Shown: positions 34,668 to 44,265 of the stretch, in pieces
How positions within the stretch are numbered: position 1 is the stretch's first letter
Layout: each line of letters starts with the position of its first letter
Assembly (NCBI RefSeq): GCF_016863495.1
Contig: NZ_BOOZ01000024.1
Span: forward strand, 81,364-145,363
From: Micromonospora andamanensis
GTDB taxonomy: Bacteria > Actinomycetota > Actinomycetes > Mycobacteriales > Micromonosporaceae
Direction of reading: 5' to 3'
Length of the DNA: 64,000 bases
The notes under the pieces: generated by a model
Told to the model about the DNA's origin: nothing
The model's database searches: none
What the model saw: only the letters and a program-made list of their open reading frames with translations
Position numbers and translations under genes: made by a program

Positions 34668-34736
34668 GATCATGCAGTTGTGGCACCTGGAAAGAGACGT
34701 TCAACCACTTTTGTCAGGTGCCACAACTGCATGATC
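34668..34736. repeat. REP-like inverted repeat, copy 2
   Basis: Arms 34668-34689 and 34715-34736 are perfectly complementary over 22 bp around a 25-nt loop. The left arm begins GATCATGCAGTTGTGGC. It shares its core (GATCATG-AGTT) with the repeat at 31317-31381. It lies between the choD-like stop and guaA, both on the minus strand, and could also stop transcripts entering guaA. Confidence 0.8.
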
Positions 34737-34742
34737 GCGGGA

Positions 34743-36440
34743 TCAGGGGTGACGGAGGGCGGCGGGGGCGTGTGGGGGGACGGCGGGGTGGTGTGGGGGG
34801 ACGGGGGGCAGGGGGCGGTAGGGGGAGCCGGGGGCGGGGCGGGGGTCGGGGTCGTTCTTGTTGGGCCAGAAAGACATGGCGCGTTCGGCCTGGGCGGTGA
34901 TGGTGAGGGACGGGTTGACACCGAGGTTGGCGGAGACGGCGGCACCGTCCACCACGTGCAGGCCGGGGTGGCCGTGGACGCGGTGGTAGGGGTCGATCAC
35001 GCCGTCGGCCGGGGTGGCGCCGATCACCGCACCGCCCAGGATGTGCGCGGTCACCGGGATGTCGAACGGCTCGGTGAGCGCGCCGCCCGGCGTACCGTCG
35101 ATCTCCTCGGCGAGCAGCCGGACCGCCTCGTTGCCGGCCGGGATCCAGGTCGGGTTGGGGGTGCCGTGGCCCGGCCCGGAGACCAGCCGGCGGCCGAGCG
35201 GCCCGCGTCGCAGCCGCAGGGTGATCGAGTTGTCCGCCGACTGCATGACCAGGGCGATCACCGTACGCTCCGACCAGTTCCGGACCGACAGCATCCGGGC
35301 AGCCAATCGTGGGTGACGGAGCAGCTGCCCGAACCACCGGCGCAGCCGGTGCGGCCCGCCGTCGACGAGCAGCGACTGGAGCAGCCCCATCGCGTTCGAG
35401 CCCCGGCCGTAGCGGACCGGCTCGATGTGGGTCTGCGGATCGGGGTGGAACGAGCTGGTGATGGCCACCCCCTCGGTGAAGTCCACGCCACGCTCGCGGG
35501 CGCGCCGGTGCGGGACCGAGGCACCGAGGATCGCCTCCGAGTTGGTCCTGGTCAGTTCGCCGAGCCGGGACGATAGCCCGGGCAGGTCACCAGCTTCCCG
35601 CATCGCGTGCAGCAACCGCTGGGTGCCCAGCGCACCGGCGGCGAAGACCACCTGGTCGGCGTGGATCACCTGCCGGTCCCGGCGCAACCAGGCGCCGGTG
35701 CGCTCGGTGTGTACCTGGTACCCCCCGTCGACCGGCCGGACCGCGGTCACAGTGGTCAACGGATGCACCCGTACTCCGAGCCGCTCGGCCAGCCAGAGAT
35801 AGTTCTTGACAAGCGTGTTCTTCGCCCCGATCCGGCAGCCGGTCATGCAGGCGCCGCAGTGGGTGCAGCCGGTACGCTCCGGGCCGGCCCCGCCGAAGTA
35901 CGGGTCGGCGACCCGTTCCCCCGGCCGTCCGAGGTACACAGCGACCGGGGTGGCGTGGAAGGTGCGCCCCACCCCCATCCGCTCGGCGACCCGCCGCATC
36001 GCCCGGTCCGCCCCGGTGGCGACCGGGTACGTGGTCACTCCCAGCATCCGTTTCGCCTGCTCGTAGTGGGGGGCCAGCTCGGCCCGCCAGTCGGTGAGGT
36101 GCCGCCACTGCGGGTCGTCGTAGAAGCCGTCAAGCGGTTCGTAGAGGGTGTTGGCGTAGACAAGCGAACCGCCGCCGACGCCGGCTCCGGACAACACCAG
36201 CACCCCGCCGCCGGCCCGCCGGTCGGCGGCCCGGAGCAGGGTGATCCGCTGGAGGCCGAAGCAACCCAGCCGCGGCGCCCACAGGAAGCGACGCAGTCGC
36301 CACGAGGTCTGCGGGAACTCGTCGTCGGCGAACCGCCGGCCCGCCTCCAGTACGCCCACCGAGTAGCCCTTCTCGGCCAGCCGCAACGCGGCGACGCTGC
36401 CGCCGAACCCCGACCCGATGACCACCACGTCGTACCGCAT
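34743..36440 (-). CDS. choD: GMC-family oxidoreductase, cholesterol-oxidase-like
   Basis: 565 aa from ATG 36440 (MRYDVVVIGSGFGGS). The FAD-binding GxGxxG is at residues 9-14. A cysteine-rich segment (TGCTHCGACMTGC...AKNTLVKNY) typical of ChoD-type proteins lies near 175-200. The C-terminal GMC signature includes HVVDGAAV and GVNPSLTI. The tail is Pro/His-rich and variable. In Mycobacterium the choD gene also sits next to guaB3/guaB2. Family members are annotated as cholesterol oxidase, but the true substrate of this class is doubtful. Confidence 0.8.
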   Translation of the reverse strand: MRYDVVVIGSGFGGSVAALRLAEKGYSVGVLEAGRRFADDEFPQTSWRLRRFLWAPRLGCFGLQRITLLRAADRRAGGGVLVLSGAGVGGGSLVYANTLYEPLDGFYDDPQWRHLTDWRAELAPHYEQAKRMLGVTTYPVATGADRAMRRVAERMGVGRTFHATPVAVYLGRPGERVADPYFGGAGPERTGCTHCGACMTGCRIGAKNTLVKNYLWLAERLGVRVHPLTTVTAVRPVDGGYQVHTERTGAWLRRDRQVIHADQVVFAAGALGTQRLLHAMREAGDLPGLSSRLGELTRTNSEAILGASVPHRRARERGVDFTEGVAITSSFHPDPQTHIEPVRYGRGSNAMGLLQSLLVDGGPHRLRRWFGQLLRHPRLAARMLSVRNWSERTVIALVMQSADNSITLRLRRGPLGRRLVSGPGHGTPNPTWIPAGNEAVRLLAEEIDGTPGGALTEPFDIPVTAHILGGAVIGATPADGVIDPYHRVHGHPGLHVVDGAAVSANLGVNPSLTITAQAERAMSFWPNKNDPDPRPAPGSPYRPLPPVPPHHPAVPPHAPAALRHP

Positions 36441-36681
36441 GCCTGCATCATTACTCGCGAGTAGCTCTCGCGCCAGGACCTGAATCCGCGCGATCATGCT
36501 CGGCACCGCGTCAGTTTCGCCCGACCGGGACGCAACCACGAGCCCGGCTCAGCGCGTTGGACCGGTAGACCCAGGGCGGGTGCCGAGGCTCTCCGTCGAG
36601 CCGAGGCGGAGTCGCCGGCAGAGTCGCAGGCGGATTCGCCGGCGGCCCGGGACTTCGACGGACGCCCTAAGGAAGCGGGGG

Positions 36682-37788
36682 ATGATGCTCGGAGGAGACC
36701 GGAGACGGTTGACGTTGGCGTTGGCCGGGGTGGCCACGCTGGCGGTGGTCGCGGTGATCGGCGTGGTGGTGGCCCGTACGGTGAGCGACGACCGCCGGAC
36801 ACCGGCCGCCGCCACCGGAAGCCCGAGCGCGTCGCCGAGCGCCAGCCCGAGCCCGAGCCCGCCGCCGGGGGCCGACATCACCGGCCCGCTCAACCTCCTG
36901 CTGGTCGGGGTCGACACCCGGGTGAGCGTGCCCGGCTGGGAGCCGCACGCCGACGCGGTCCTCGTGCTGCACGTACCGGCGGGGCTGTCCCAGGCGTACC
37001 TCTTCTCCCTCCCCCGCGATCTGGTGGTGGACATCCCGGCGTACAAAGCAGCCGGCTACCGGGGCGGACGGACCAAGCTCACCCACGCGATGAGCTACGG
37101 CAGCCGGGTGCCGGACCGCCCCAAGCGACCCGACCCCGCCCAGGGGTACGAACTGCTGCGCCGGACAGTGAGCGACTACACGGGCCTCCGCATCGACGCG
37201 GGCGCGGTGCTCACCTTCGGCGGCTTCGACGAGTTGGTCGACAGGCTGGGCGGCGTGGACCTCCGCATCGACCAGCGGGTCGTGTCGCGGCACCGGCAAC
37301 CGGACGGCAAGCACCGGGAGCCGGGCCCGGGCGTGGGCGGCTACGTCGGGCCACAGATGGTGTACGAGCCCGGCGAGCGGCACCTCAACGGCTGGCAGGC
37401 ACTCGACTACGCCCGTCAGCGCTACCTGCCCGGTGGCGACTACGCCCGGCAACGCCACCACCAGCAGCTCATCCGAGCGCTGCTCGGGAAGATCCTCGAC
37501 CAGGACCTGGCCCGGCAGCCCGAACGGGTCGAACAGGTGGTCGCCGCGCTCGGCGACGCGCTGCTCTACGTCGGCGGCCGGCGGATCGTGGACTTCGCGT
37601 ACGCCCTCGGCACGCTGCCGCCGCAGGCGGTCACGCTGGTCGGGCTGCCCGGTGCGTCGGTGGGCCGGGGCAACGCCTACCGGGGCGAGGAACTGACAGC
37701 CGTCGGCCGCCGCTTCCTCACCGAACTACGTGCCGGCAAGGCCGACGCCTTCCTGGCCGACAATCCCAAACTGAAGGTGAAGAGCTGA
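36682..37788 (+). CDS. LytR-CpsA-Psr (LCP) family ligase
   Basis: 368 aa from ATG 36682 (a second ATG follows directly). A short cytoplasmic start and one membrane anchor (about residues 10-32) lead to a Ser/Pro linker. The LCP catalytic domain follows: LLVGVDTR, HADAVLVLHV, SLPRDLVVDIP with its essential Arg, and a C-terminal Arg-rich segment (LDYARQRYLPGGDYARQRHHQ). LCP enzymes attach teichoic acids, arabinogalactan or other glycopolymers to peptidoglycan outside the membrane. It is divergent from the choD-like gene. Confidence 0.9.
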   Translation: MMLGGDRRRLTLALAGVATLAVVAVIGVVVARTVSDDRRTPAAATGSPSASPSASPSPSPPPGADITGPLNLLLVGVDTRVSVPGWEPHADAVLVLHVPAGLSQAYLFSLPRDLVVDIPAYKAAGYRGGRTKLTHAMSYGSRVPDRPKRPDPAQGYELLRRTVSDYTGLRIDAGAVLTFGGFDELVDRLGGVDLRIDQRVVSRHRQPDGKHREPGPGVGGYVGPQMVYEPGERHLNGWQALDYARQRYLPGGDYARQRHHQQLIRALLGKILDQDLARQPERVEQVVAALGDALLYVGGRRIVDFAYALGTLPPQAVTLVGLPGASVGRGNAYRGEELTAVGRRFLTELRAGKADAFLADNPKLKVKS

Positions 37789-37793
37789 GCGGC

Positions 37794-37830
37794 CCGCCAC
37801 CGGGCGATGGAGCGCCTCGCCCGGTGGCGG
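37794..37830. terminator. Terminator between LCP gene and M1 peptidase
   Basis: CCGCCACCGGGCGA (37794-37807) pairs perfectly over 14 bp with 37817-37830. It serves the two convergent genes. Confidence 0.85.
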
Positions 37831-37837
37831 ACAGCAC

Positions 37838-39307
37838 CTAGAGACGCTTCGGAACGGCGGGCTTCTTCTTGCCGTAGAGCCAGGCGTCGAAGAGCTTGTC
37901 CAGCTTCTCACCGGAGACCCGCTCCGCCAGCGCGACGAACTCCTCGGTGGTGGCGTTGGCGTCGCGCTTCTCCCGCGCCCAGGTCTTGAGGATCTCGAAG
38001 AACGCCTTGTCGCCCACGGAGACCCGCAGGGCGTGCACAGTCATCGCGCCGCGCTGGTAGACCGACTCACTGAACATGTTCTTCACCCCCGGCTTGCCGG
38101 GCGGCGTACGCCAGACCTCCGCCGGCACCCGCGCCATCCGGATGTCGAACGCCTCCTTCGCGGTGAACTCGTCGGTGTGCTCGGCCCACAACCACTCGGC
38201 GTACGACGAGAGCCCCTCGTTGAGCCAGATGTCCTGCCACCGGCTCAGCGCCACGCTGTTGCCGAACCACTGGTGGGCGACCTCGTGCGCGACGACGCCG
38301 GTGTTCTCGCCCCGCCGGAAGAAGCCCGCCGAGTAGACCGCCCGGCTCTGCGTCTCCAACGCGTACCGGATCCGCTCGTCCGAGACGACCACGCCGCCGT
38401 ACGCCTCGACCGGGTACGGGCCGAAGACGGTCTCCAGGTAGTCGGCCACCTTGATGGTCTTGGCCATCGAGGCGTCCGCCGCGCCCTTGGACACCTTCGT
38501 GGTCACCGCGTTGAACACCGGCCGTCCCTTGTGGCTGCCCTCGGTGATCCGGAACTTCCCGATCGTCACCATGCTCAGATAGCTGGCCATCGGCGTGTTC
38601 TCGGCCCAGCGCCAGGTGGTCCAGCCGTCGGTGCTGGTCTTGCCACCCGGGACGCCGTTGCTGATCGCGGTCAGCCCGTCCGGGACGGTGATCTCGAAGC
38701 GGTAGGTGGCCTTGTCCGAGGGGTGGTCGTTGACCGGGAACCAGGTACTCGCCGACTCGGGCTGGCCGAGGGCTATCGCCCCGTCGCTGGTGTGCAGCCA
38801 GCCACCCTCGCCGACCGCCTGGTTCTTCAGCGACTTCGGCTTGCCCGCGTACGTGATCTCGGTGGTGAACTCCCCGCCGGACACCAGGCCGCCGGCCGGC
38901 GTGACGACCAGCTCGTTCTTCTCCTGCCGGTGTTGTGCGGGCTCACCGTCCACGGTGACCGCGCTCACCGTCAGGTGGGCCAGGTCGAGGTTGAACGACG
39001 ACAGGTCGGCCGTCGCCTTCGCCTGGATCGCGGTGACGCCTGTCAACCGGTCCTTCGCCGGGTCGTAGCGGACCTTCACCGTGTAGCCGGCGACGTCGTA
39101 CCCGCCGTTGCCGTAGCTGGGAAAGTAGGGATCGCCGGCCCCGGCGGCACCCGGCTGGAAGTCCGGTGCCGGCGCGGCCGACCCGCTCGGCGTTGCCGCG
39201 CTCGGCTCCGTCTCCTCCGGGGCGGCCGAATCACAGCCGGTCAGCCCCAACGCCCCCACCAACAGCAGAGCCACGCTCCGCCGCAGGTGCTTGCGCACAC
39301 CTGTCAT
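37838..39307 (-). CDS. M1-family metallopeptidase, lipoprotein
   Basis: 489 aa from ATG 39307 with GGAGG 8 nt upstream. The lipobox LTGC (Cys25) makes it a lipid-anchored extracellular enzyme. The N-terminal beta domain (YTVKVRYDPAKDRLTG) is followed by the catalytic domain with HEVAHQW and the third zinc ligand in WLNEGLSSYAEW. The classic GAMEN motif is replaced by ALETQSR, as in short bacterial M1 enzymes. It lacks the C-terminal HEAT-like domain of full aminopeptidase N. A paralog follows upstream. Confidence 0.9.
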   Translation of the reverse strand: MTGVRKHLRRSVALLLVGALGLTGCDSAAPEETEPSAATPSGSAAPAPDFQPGAAGAGDPYFPSYGNGGYDVAGYTVKVRYDPAKDRLTGVTAIQAKATADLSSFNLDLAHLTVSAVTVDGEPAQHRQEKNELVVTPAGGLVSGGEFTTEITYAGKPKSLKNQAVGEGGWLHTSDGAIALGQPESASTWFPVNDHPSDKATYRFEITVPDGLTAISNGVPGGKTSTDGWTTWRWAENTPMASYLSMVTIGKFRITEGSHKGRPVFNAVTTKVSKGAADASMAKTIKVADYLETVFGPYPVEAYGGVVVSDERIRYALETQSRAVYSAGFFRRGENTGVVAHEVAHQWFGNSVALSRWQDIWLNEGLSSYAEWLWAEHTDEFTAKEAFDIRMARVPAEVWRTPPGKPGVKNMFSESVYQRGAMTVHALRVSVGDKAFFEILKTWAREKRDANATTEEFVALAERVSGEKLDKLFDAWLYGKKKPAVPKRL

Positions 39308-39476
39308 CGCACGTCCTCCCCGTGACACGTGACCGACCGACGGCCGGCCCGCGCGATCGACTCAGTCCGATCGCAGGCCGCAGCCTACCTATCGAGTGAT
39401 CACGGGCAGAACGTCGATCCGGCAGTGACGGCGAGCCGTTCTCCGGCCGAGAGTGACCGGGCGGATGAGACGCCGC

Positions 39477-40898
39477 TCAGGGCAGGGCGGGTGCGGCGGT
39501 GCCGGTCAGCCAGGTGTCGAAGAACGAGCCCAGGTCGCGGCCGGAGACCCGCTCGGCCAGGGCGACGAAGTCGGCGGTGGTGGCGGTGCCGTCGCGGCGT
39601 TCACTTGTCCACGTCCGCAGGATCTGGAAGAAGGCGTCGTCGCCGACGGTGCGCCGCAGCGCGTGCACGGTCAGCGCGCCACGCTTGTAGACGGCGGTGC
39701 TGAACATCTGACCGGGGCCGGGATCCAGGGTGCGCCGGGACCATTCGGTGGCCGCGTACTGGAGTTCGAAGTTGCGCTGGGCACTGCGCCCGCCGTCGTG
39801 CTCCTCCCACAGCCACTCGGCGTAGCTGGCGAAGCCCTCGTTGAGCCAGATGTCACCCCAACGGGCCAGCGCCACACTGTTGCCGAACCACTGGTGGGCC
39901 AGTTCGTGGGCGACCACGCTGTAGTTCGGCTCGCCACCGCGGAAGAAGCCGGGCCCGTAGACCGGCCGGGACTGCGTCTCCAGCGCGTACCCGATCCGGC
40001 TGTCGGAGACCACCACACCGCCGTACGACTCGAAGGGGTACGGCCCGAAGCGGGTGGTCAGGAAGTCGGCGATCTCGCCGGTACGGGCCAGGGACGTCGC
40101 CGCCGGCCCGGTCGCCGGCAGTCCGTCCGGTACGGCGGTGACCATCGGCTTGCCGGCGTGCTCCCCGGTCTGGACCCGGTAGTCGCCGATCACCAGCGTG
40201 CTCAGGTAACTCGCCATCGGCGAGCGCTCGGCCCAGCGCCAGGTGGTCCAGCCGTCGGCGCTGGTCCGCTCCCCCGGTACGCCGTTGCTGAGCGCGGCGA
40301 GCCCGTCCGGCACCGTCACCTCAAGGTCGTACGTGGCCTTGTCGGACGGATGGTCGTTGACCGGGAACCAGGTGGCCGCCGAGTACGGCTGGCCGAGGGC
40401 GATCGCGCCGTCGTCGGTGTGCTGGAAGCCGCCACTGCCCAGCACACCGTCGGCATCCGCCTCGGGCACGCCGCCGTAGGTGACCTCCACCGTGAACCGA
40501 CCACCGGAGTCAAGGCCACGGGCCGGGGTGACCACCAGCTCGCTGTCGTCCCGCCGGTGCTCGGCCGGGGCACCGTCCACTGTCACCGAGCTGACCTCCA
40601 GCCCGGCCAGGTCCAGGTTGAAGCGGGACAACCCGTGGGTGGCGGTCGCGGTGATCTCGGCGCGGCCGGTGAGCCGGTCGTCAGCCGGGTCGTAACGCAC
40701 CCCGAGCCGGTAGTGGGCCACGTCGTACCCGCCGTTGCCGCTGCCCGGCACGTACGGGTCGCCGAGGTCGGCGCTGCCCGCCCGGAACCCGCCCGGCTCC
40801 CGGTCCCCGATGCCGCCGACAAGCACCACAGCCGCCACCACGGCAGCGGCCACCGCCCCCACACCGGCCCACCACCACCTGCCAGACCTGCTGCTCAC
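39477..40898 (-). CDS. M1-family metallopeptidase, membrane-anchored
   Basis: 473 aa from GTG 40898. The N-terminus is one uncleaved-looking hydrophobic segment (WWWAGVGAVAAAVVAAVVLVGG) and has no lipobox Cys. The zinc site is HELAHQW with WLNEGFASYAEW, and ALETQSR stands in the GAMEN position. It aligns throughout with the neighbouring lipoprotein M1 gene (for example SDKATY, TTWRWAE, FEILKTW versus FFQILRTW), so the pair is a tandem duplication that has diverged in membrane anchoring. Confidence 0.9.
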   Translation of the reverse strand: MSSRSGRWWWAGVGAVAAAVVAAVVLVGGIGDREPGGFRAGSADLGDPYVPGSGNGGYDVAHYRLGVRYDPADDRLTGRAEITATATHGLSRFNLDLAGLEVSSVTVDGAPAEHRRDDSELVVTPARGLDSGGRFTVEVTYGGVPEADADGVLGSGGFQHTDDGAIALGQPYSAATWFPVNDHPSDKATYDLEVTVPDGLAALSNGVPGERTSADGWTTWRWAERSPMASYLSTLVIGDYRVQTGEHAGKPMVTAVPDGLPATGPAATSLARTGEIADFLTTRFGPYPFESYGGVVVSDSRIGYALETQSRPVYGPGFFRGGEPNYSVVAHELAHQWFGNSVALARWGDIWLNEGFASYAEWLWEEHDGGRSAQRNFELQYAATEWSRRTLDPGPGQMFSTAVYKRGALTVHALRRTVGDDAFFQILRTWTSERRDGTATTADFVALAERVSGRDLGSFFDTWLTGTAAPALP

Positions 40899-40926
40899 CA
40901 GGCCGAGCCTACTGCCGCCCCGGCGG

Positions 40927-42045
40927 TCAGCGGTCGAGGACGAGGCCGACCTTCTGGAACTCCTTGAGGTCGCGGTAGCCGCACTTGGCCATCGCGCGGC
41001 GCAGGCCGCCGAAGAGGTTGAGCTGACCGTCGGGCTCGTCGGCGGGGCCGAAGAGGAGGCGCTCCATCGAGCCGAGCGGCTCGCCGGCGGCCTCGAACGC
41101 GCCGCGGGGCAGCGACGGGTGGCTGGCCGCCGAGTGCCACCAGGACCCACCGGCCGGCGCCTCCTCGCAGAGCGACAACGGCTCACCGAGCATCACCGCG
41201 TCCGCGCCGCAGCCGAGGGCCTTGGCGATGTCGCCGGAGGTCCGGATGTCGCCGTCGGCGATCAGGTGCACGTACCGCCCGCCGGTCTCGTCGAGGTAGT
41301 CGCGCCGGGCTGCGGCGGCGTCGGCGATCGCGGTGGCCATCGGTACCCGGATGCCGAGCACCGACTCGGTGGTGGACCACTCGTCTCCGCCGATACCGAT
41401 GATCACGCCGGCCGCGCCGGTGCGCATCAGGTGCAGGGCGGTCTTGTAGTCGGTGCAGCCGCCGACGATGACCGGGAGGTCGAGGTCGGCGATGAACTCC
41501 TTGAGGTTGAGCGGCTCGTCGGTGGTCGAGACGTGCTCGGCCGAGACGATGGTGCCCTGGATGACCAGGATGTCGACGCCCGCGTCGAGGATGACAGGCG
41601 CCAGCGCCAGGGTGTGCTGCGGGGAGACCCGCACCGCCACCGTGCCGCCACCGTCACGCAGCTCCCGGACCCGTTCGGTGATCAGATCCGGCCGGATCGG
41701 CTCGGCGTACACCTCCTGGAGCCGCTTGGTGGCGCGGGCGTCCTCGTCGAGACCGCCGAGTTCCTCCAGCACCTTGCTCGGGTTCTCGTAGCGGGTCCAC
41801 AGCCCTTCGACGTTGAGTACGCCGAGCCCGCCGAGCTGACCGAGCCGCACGGCCGAGGCCGGGCTCATCGTGGCGTCGGAGGGGTGCCCGACGCACGGAA
41901 TGCCGAACTGGTACGCGTCGAGCTGCCACCCGGTCGAGACGTCGTCGACGTCCCGGGTCCGGCGGGACGGCACGATGGCGATGTCGTCCAGGTGGTAGCC
42001 GCGTTGCGCGGTCTTACCCAGCCCGATCTCGACCACGTCACGCAT
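40927..42045 (-). CDS. guaB3: GuaB3 family IMPDH-related protein
   Basis: 372 aa, an IMPDH/GMP-reductase barrel without CBS domains. Features include YHLDDIAIVPSRRTRD at the start, VGGCTDYKTALHLMRTGAAGVIIG, and DGDIRTSGDIAKALGCGADAVMLG. The active-site Cys loop typical of true IMPDH is replaced by the GuaB3-specific segment. It lies 37 nt from guaB2, probably cotranscribed. GuaB3 proteins have been reported to act as GMP reductases in some bacteria. The activity here is inferred. Confidence 0.9.
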   Translation of the reverse strand: MRDVVEIGLGKTAQRGYHLDDIAIVPSRRTRDVDDVSTGWQLDAYQFGIPCVGHPSDATMSPASAVRLGQLGGLGVLNVEGLWTRYENPSKVLEELGGLDEDARATKRLQEVYAEPIRPDLITERVRELRDGGGTVAVRVSPQHTLALAPVILDAGVDILVIQGTIVSAEHVSTTDEPLNLKEFIADLDLPVIVGGCTDYKTALHLMRTGAAGVIIGIGGDEWSTTESVLGIRVPMATAIADAAAARRDYLDETGGRYVHLIADGDIRTSGDIAKALGCGADAVMLGEPLSLCEEAPAGGSWWHSAASHPSLPRGAFEAAGEPLGSMERLLFGPADEPDGQLNLFGGLRRAMAKCGYRDLKEFQKVGLVLDR

Positions 42046-42082
42046 GGGGCACTCCAGATGTGTTCGGGGGTGGTGGGAGGGG

Positions 42083-43645
42083 TCAGCGGGTGTGGTAGTT
42101 GGGCGCTTCGACTGTCATCTGGATGTCGTGCGGGTGGCTCTCCTTGAGCCCGGCCGCGGTGATCCGGATGAGCTGACCCCGCTGGTGCAGCTCGGGGATG
42201 CTCTCCGCGCCCGCGTACCCCATCGCCAGCCGCAGGCCGCCGACCAGCTGATGGGCCACCCGGGCCAACGGCCCACGGTACGGCACCTGGCCCTCGACGC
42301 CCTCCGGCACCAGCTTCTCGTCGCTCGTCACGTCCTGCTGGAAGTAGCGGTCCTTGGAGTACGACTTGGCCTGCCCGCGCGACTGCATGGCACCGAGGGA
42401 ACCCATGCCGCGGTACGTCTTGAACTGCTTGCCGTTCACGAAGATCAGCTCACCGGGGCTCTCCTCGCAGCCGGCCAGCAGGCTGCCGAGCATCACCGTG
42501 TCCGCACCGGCGACCAGGGCCTTGGCGATGTCACCCGAGTACTGGATGCCGCCGTCGCCGATGACCGGCACGCCGGCCGGGTTGGCCGCCCGAGCCGCCT
42601 CCATGATCGCCGTGATCTGCGGAACGCCGACGCCCGCCACGATCCGGGTGGTGCAGATGGCACCCGGTCCGACACCTACCTTCACGCCGTCGGCTCCGGC
42701 GTCGACAAGCGCCTTCGCCCCGGCGTAGGTCGCCACGTTGCCGCCGACGATGTCGACGGCGACGTCCTTCTTGAGCCGGCTGACCATCTCCAGCACCGCG
42801 CGCTGGTGACCGTGGGCGGTGTCCACGATGATGACGTCGACGCCGGCCTCGACCAGGGCCCGGGCGCGCTTGTACGCGTCCTCGCCGACCCCGATGGCCG
42901 CCGCCACCCGCAGCCGCCCCGCCTCGTCCTTGGTCGAGCTCGGGTACTGCTCGCTCTTGGTGAAGTCCTTGACGGTGATCAGCCCACGCAGCTTGCCGGA
43001 GCCGTCGACGATCGGCAGCTTCTCGACCTTGTGCTGGCGCAGCAGGCCGAGCGCCTCGTCCTTGCTCACCCCGACCGGGGCGGTGACCAGCGGCGCCTTG
43101 GTCATGATCTCGCGGACCGGCACGGCCGGGTCGGAGACGAAGCGCATGTCCCGGTTGGTGACGATGCCCACCAGTTGACCGTCGGCGTCCACCACAGGCA
43201 CCCCCGAGATGCGGTAGCGACCGCAGAGCTGGTCGACCTCGCGCAGGGTGTCGTCCGGACTCGCCGTCACCGGATTGGTGATCATGCCGGACTCGGAGCG
43301 CTTGACCAGGTCGACCTGGAGCGCCTGGTCCTCCACCGAGAGGTTGCGGTGCAGCACGCCGATGCCGCCCTGGCGGGCCATCGCGATCGCCATCCGGGCC
43401 TCGGTGACCGTGTCCATCGCGCTGGACAGCAGCGGGATGGAGAGCGAGACGTTGCGGGTCAGCCGGGTGATGGTGTTCACCCGGCTCGGCACCACGTCGG
43501 ACTCGCCGGGCTGGAGCAGCACGTCGTCGAAGGTCAGCCCCAGCGGCACCACCCTGGCCGAACCGGCGGGCAGCTCGGGCAGATGGCCGCCCAGCTCGCC
43601 GCCCTCGATGCCGGCGGACGGGTCGGTACGGGGCGAATTCTCCAC
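42083..43645 (-). CDS. guaB2: IMP dehydrogenase
   Basis: 520 aa from GTG 43645 (VENSPRTDPSAG) with AGGAGA upstream; longer readings enter shadow sequence. The barrel (LTFDDVLLQPGES, SAMDTVTEARMAIAMA) is interrupted by two CBS repeats (about 115-235). The catalytic Cys loop is GPGAICTTRIVAGVG. It oxidises IMP to XMP with NAD, the committed step to guanine nucleotides, and feeds GuaA. Confidence 0.96.
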   Translation of the reverse strand: MENSPRTDPSAGIEGGELGGHLPELPAGSARVVPLGLTFDDVLLQPGESDVVPSRVNTITRLTRNVSLSIPLLSSAMDTVTEARMAIAMARQGGIGVLHRNLSVEDQALQVDLVKRSESGMITNPVTASPDDTLREVDQLCGRYRISGVPVVDADGQLVGIVTNRDMRFVSDPAVPVREIMTKAPLVTAPVGVSKDEALGLLRQHKVEKLPIVDGSGKLRGLITVKDFTKSEQYPSSTKDEAGRLRVAAAIGVGEDAYKRARALVEAGVDVIIVDTAHGHQRAVLEMVSRLKKDVAVDIVGGNVATYAGAKALVDAGADGVKVGVGPGAICTTRIVAGVGVPQITAIMEAARAANPAGVPVIGDGGIQYSGDIAKALVAGADTVMLGSLLAGCEESPGELIFVNGKQFKTYRGMGSLGAMQSRGQAKSYSKDRYFQQDVTSDEKLVPEGVEGQVPYRGPLARVAHQLVGGLRLAMGYAGAESIPELHQRGQLIRITAAGLKESHPHDIQMTVEAPNYHTR

Positions 43646-43842
43646 GATTGCTCTCCTGAGCTGCTCGAACCGGGCTTCAGTGAGGTGGCACGGGGGGCAC
43701 CGGCGAACGCCGGGCGAGGGTGCGTCAGCCTCATCGTACCCACTGAAGCTTTCACCACCTGAACCGCGCGGCACCCACCCCGGTAACGGCTCGCGTGACC
43801 GGGGGACAGGCGTCGACGGTGGCATGGGACTACGGTGAGGGG

Positions 43843-44253
43843 GTGCACGACGATCCCATCGACCCGTTCACCGGCGACCCGACCGATCCGGCGGCAGACC
43901 TGGACACCCCTGGCGACGACGCACCGCTGGACCCACTGACCGACGTCGAGCGCCAGGACGTGCTTGAGGATCTCGCCGACCTGGAGATCTACCAGGCGCT
44001 GCTCGCGCCGATCGGCGTACGCGGGCTCGTCATCGAGTGTGAGGACTGCCGGGAACCGCACTACTTCGACTGGGATCTGCTCCGGGGCAACCTGCGACAC
44101 CTGCTCAGCTCCGGGCGACCCCGGGTGCACGAGCCGGCCTACGATCCCGACCCTGACCACTACGTCACCTGGGACTATGCGCGCGGTTACGCCGACGGCG
44201 TGCACGACACCCTCAGCGAAGGCACCGAGGACGAGTCCGGCGCGGACCGCTGA
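43843..44253 (+). CDS. DUF5319 conserved actinobacterial protein
   Basis: 136 aa from GTG 43843 (HDDPIDPFTGDPTDPA), with GTGAGG directly upstream; a GTG at 43819 is an alternative. It is acidic and has one CxxC (IECEDCREPHYFDW). It matches the DUF5319 family, encoded beside guaB2 in many actinobacteria including Mycobacterium (Rv3412). Soluble, function unknown. It is convergent with the bldM gene, with only 12 nt between stops. Confidence 0.85.
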   Translation: MHDDPIDPFTGDPTDPAADLDTPGDDAPLDPLTDVERQDVLEDLADLEIYQALLAPIGVRGLVIECEDCREPHYFDWDLLRGNLRHLLSSGRPRVHEPAYDPDPDHYVTWDYARGYADGVHDTLSEGTEDESGADR

Positions 44254-44265
44254 CCGGCGGACGGA

